This document shows positions 6,958 to 8,878 of a DNA stretch of 8,878 nt, piece by piece (the first letter of the stretch is position 1; the number at the start of each line of letters is the position of its first letter). The notes beneath the pieces were generated by a model. It did no database searches and was not told the DNA's origin. It worked only from the letters and a program-made list of their open reading frames with translations. A program made the translations under genes and the position numbers. Source of the stretch: Chloroflexota bacterium (lineage in GTDB: Bacteria > Chloroflexota > Dehalococcoidia > JAUQQI01); contig JAUQQI010000058.1 in NCBI GenBank assembly GCA_030549955.1, positions 1 through 8,878 of the forward strand. The letters run 5' to 3'.

Positions 6958-8257
6958 GATGGTTAAAGCTGGACGGTTCAATAACCAGGCCGAAAAAGCA
7001 ATCCTGGTCGGGGTTGAGCTGATTGGCCGGTCCGATGGCTGGCCCCTGGATGAGTCCCTGGCGGAGCTGGCCCAGCTGACCCGGACGGCCGGGGCCGAGG
7101 TGGTCGGGGTGGTCCGCCAGCGGCTTCAGGCCCCGAATCCGGCCTTTTACATCGGCCGGGGCAAGGCCCAGGAAGTCGCCGACCTGCGCCGGGCCCTGGG
7201 GGCCAACCTGGTGATTTTTGATGACGAGCTCAGCCCGAGCCAGCAACGGAACCTGGAAAACACAATCCAGGCCAAGGTTATCGACCGGACGGTCCTCATC
7301 CTGGACATCTTCGCCCGCCGGGCCCGGACCCGGGAGGGCCAGCTCCAGGTGGAGCTCGCCCAGCACGAGTATCTGCTACCCAGACTGGCCGGCCAGTGGT
7401 CCCACCTGGAGCGGCTCGGCGGCGGCATCGGCACCCGGGGTCCGGGCGAGAGTCAGCTGGAGACCGACCGGCGCCTCATTCGGGACCGGATCGCCCGCCT
7501 GCGGCGGGAGCTGGAAGCCGTCCGCCAGCACCGGGCCCTCTACCGCCGCCGGCGCAAGCGCACCGGCACGCCCGTCGTCGCCCTGGTCGGGTACACCAAC
7601 GCCGGCAAGTCGACGATCCTCAACGCGCTCACCGGGGCCGGTGTCCCGGCCGAAGACAAGCTCTTCGCAACCCTCGACCCGACAACCCGCCGGCTCGTCC
7701 TGCCCGGCCGCCAGGAGGTGCTCCTTACGGACACGGTCGGCTTCATCCAGAAGCTTCCGCCGACGGTAGTCGCGGCTTTCCGGGCAACCCTGGAGGAGCT
7801 TGAGGAGGCCGACCTGCTCCTTCACGTGGTCGACGTTTCCCACCCGAACGCCGACCGCCAGGTTGAGGTTGTGCTGGAGACCCTCGCCGACCTGGGCCTT
7901 GACGAAAAGCCGGTCCTGACCGTCCTTAACAAGGCCGACCGCCTGTCAGGCCCGGTCGGACCTGACCGGCTCGAGGCGCTCTGCCGCCGGCTCGGCCTCG
8001 ACCCGACCGGGGTCGTTCTTACGTCGGCCACCACCGGCCGGGGCCTCGACGACCTCCGCCGGGAGATTCAGAAGGCCCTGACCCGGCCAATGGTTGACAT
8101 CGAACTCGAAATACCCTACGAGGCATCAGGCGTCGTCGAGCTTGTCCGGCGGCAGGGAAGCATCTGGTCCGAGCGCCACACCCTGAAGGGAACGGTCCTG
8201 CTGGGCCGGGTTCCCCAGCACCTGGTGAGCCGCCTCGCGGCCTACCGGGTGGGCTAG
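6950..8257 (+). CDS. hflX: GTPase HflX, ribosome-associated
   Basis: HflX binds the 50S subunit or 70S ribosome and, in species studied, splits stalled ribosomes after stress. The 435-residue protein has the usual architecture. The N-terminal HflX domain contains AFYIGRGKAQEV, LVIFDDELSPSQQRNLE and DRTVLILDIFARRA. A helical linker includes GTRGPGESQLETD (161-173). The G domain has G1 GYTNAGKS (214-221), a G2 Thr within TLDPTTR, G3 DTVGF (261-265), G4 NKAD (327-330) and G5 SATTG (359-363). A short C-terminal part follows. It is the compact, about 430-residue form rather than the longer forms seen in some Clostridia. It overlaps dapL by 8 bases. Its TAG stop shares three bases with the stop of the convergent prenyltransferase gene. 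Confidence 0.97.
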   Translation: MAEMVKAGRFNNQAEKAILVGVELIGRSDGWPLDESLAELAQLTRTAGAEVVGVVRQRLQAPNPAFYIGRGKAQEVADLRRALGANLVIFDDELSPSQQRNLENTIQAKVIDRTVLILDIFARRARTREGQLQVELAQHEYLLPRLAGQWSHLERLGGGIGTRGPGESQLETDRRLIRDRIARLRRELEAVRQHRALYRRRRKRTGTPVVALVGYTNAGKSTILNALTGAGVPAEDKLFATLDPTTRRLVLPGRQEVLLTDTVGFIQKLPPTVVAAFRATLEELEEADLLLHVVDVSHPNADRQVEVVLETLADLGLDEKPVLTVLNKADRLSGPVGPDRLEALCRRLGLDPTGVVLTSATTGRGLDDLRREIQKALTRPMVDIELEIPYEASGVVELVRRQGSIWSERHTLKGTVLLGRVPQHLVSRLAAYRVG

Positions 8258-8878
8258 CGGCCGAGGGCGAGTCGGACCAGGACCTCGGCCGCCAGGCCCC
8301 CGACCAGCAGAAGCCCAAACCGCCGGTTATGCAGGAAGGTGCCCCCGACGTACCAGAGGGGTCGGTCCGGCGGCCTGGGTTCGTCCAGGAAGCGCAGGGT
8401 CTTCCAGGCCCCGCCGACGTTAAGTAAAACGGCCAGCATCCCCGGAAACTCCTGCCAGCCGGCGACCCCGACGGCCGTCACGTACATTAAGACGATGGCC
8501 GCCTGGGTGAGCCGCCGGGCCCCGGCCTGGCCGAGGATGACGGGCAGGGTTCGGACCTGCCGGTCCCGGTCAAATTCGACCTTATCGAGATGCTTGCCCA
8601 GAAGCACGGTCGTAACCCCAAGGGCATAGGGAAGGGACCCGAAAAAGACCCAGGCCGGCACGAACCCGGCCTGACTGTAGTACGTTCCCCCGACCATGAG
8701 GGGACCCCAGACGACCAGGACGGCCAGCTCACCGAGGCCGAAATATTTCAGGGGCAACGGGCCGCCGGTATACCCGAGAAGAATAACCAGGCCGAGGCCG
8801 GTAAAGACCAGGACGCCGGGCCCGGCTACGAGGGTCAGGTAAAGCCCGGCCAGGGCTGCCCCACCCAGCGCCAGGGCG
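8254..8878 (-). CDS. UbiA/MenA-family membrane prenyltransferase; 5' truncated
   Basis: The frame is open from the window edge (first full codon ends at 8877) to a TAG at 8256-8254, giving about 207 C-terminal residues. UbiA-superfamily enzymes are usually near 290-300 residues, so the N-terminal part with the first aspartate motif (NDxxD type) is missing. These integral membrane enzymes attach a polyprenyl chain to an aromatic acceptor; MenA does so on 1,4-dihydroxy-2-naphthoate for menaquinone. The segment YTGGPLPLKYFGLGEL followed by VVWGPLMVGGTYY is MenA-like. The second motif region is GKHLDKVEFDRDRQVRTLPV (8542-8598), a variant of the usual N-D-x-x-D pattern. About six hydrophobic segments are visible. 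The TTG at 8757 lies mid-protein and is not the start. Menaquinone synthesis is likely, but the acceptor is not proven. Confidence 0.85.
   Translation of the reverse strand, partial: ALALGGAALAGLYLTLVAGPGVLVFTGLGLVILLGYTGGPLPLKYFGLGELAVLVVWGPLMVGGTYYSQAGFVPAWVFFGSLPYALGVTTVLLGKHLDKVEFDRDRQVRTLPVILGQAGARRLTQAAIVLMYVTAVGVAGWQEFPGMLAVLLNVGGAWKTLRFLDEPRPPDRPLWYVGGTFLHNRRFGLLLVGGLAAEVLVRLALGR

Noticed and set aside
8339..8629. Open frame on the + strand within the prenyltransferase region
   Set aside because: The - strand frame encodes hydrophobic segments and a UbiA-type motif. The + strand product is arginine- and proline-rich with no family marks.

Overview
The window is a compact stretch of high-GC bacterial chromosome carrying eight genes on the + strand (1-8257) and one convergent gene on the - strand (8254-8878). 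Both edge genes are cut: the first lacks its N-terminal half and the last lacks its N-terminal part. There are no RNA genes, CRISPR arrays, insertion sequences or long intergenic regions. The largest gaps are 51 and 52 bases.

Layout. (1) 1-1353: the end of an archaeal-type cofactor-independent phosphoglycerate mutase (apgM), followed five bases later by triosephosphate isomerase (tpiA), i.e. lower glycolysis/gluconeogenesis. (2) 1355-3909: a Tat-type lipoprotein of the family 5 (peptide/nickel type) ABC solute-binding proteins with no transporter genes beside it, then an extended SDR sugar-nucleotide epimerase/dehydratase-like enzyme. (3) 3906-4844: miaA (tRNA A37 dimethylallyltransferase). 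(4) 4896-6957: dapF and dapL, the last two steps of the diaminopimelate aminotransferase route to meso-diaminopimelate and lysine. (5) 6950-8257: hflX, a ribosome-associated GTPase. (6) 8254-8878 on the - strand: a UbiA/MenA-like membrane prenyltransferase whose stop codon shares the bases CTAG with the hflX stop.

The eight + strand genes are joined by 4-8 base overlaps or very short gaps and probably form one or two transcripts. No convincing promoter or terminator is visible. Ribosome-binding sites are clear before the solute-binding protein, dapF, dapL and hflX. tpiA and miaA lack one and look translationally coupled to the gene upstream.

Organism. The combination of ApgM-type phosphoglycerate mutase, DapL, Tat-type lipoprotein, MiaA sequence style (GGTGHYVW, RHQYGWFRL) and the 'GKHLDK' variant prenyltransferase makes me lean towards Chloroflexota (Dehalococcoidia-like). 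This comes from remembered family resemblance, not a search. A high-GC anaerobic Firmicute is an alternative.

I did not find a new biological system here. The window is mostly housekeeping. The points worth a second look are the shared two-strand stop, the orphan solute-binding protein paired with an SDR enzyme, the altered second aspartate motif in the prenyltransferase, and the dapF-dapL pair.
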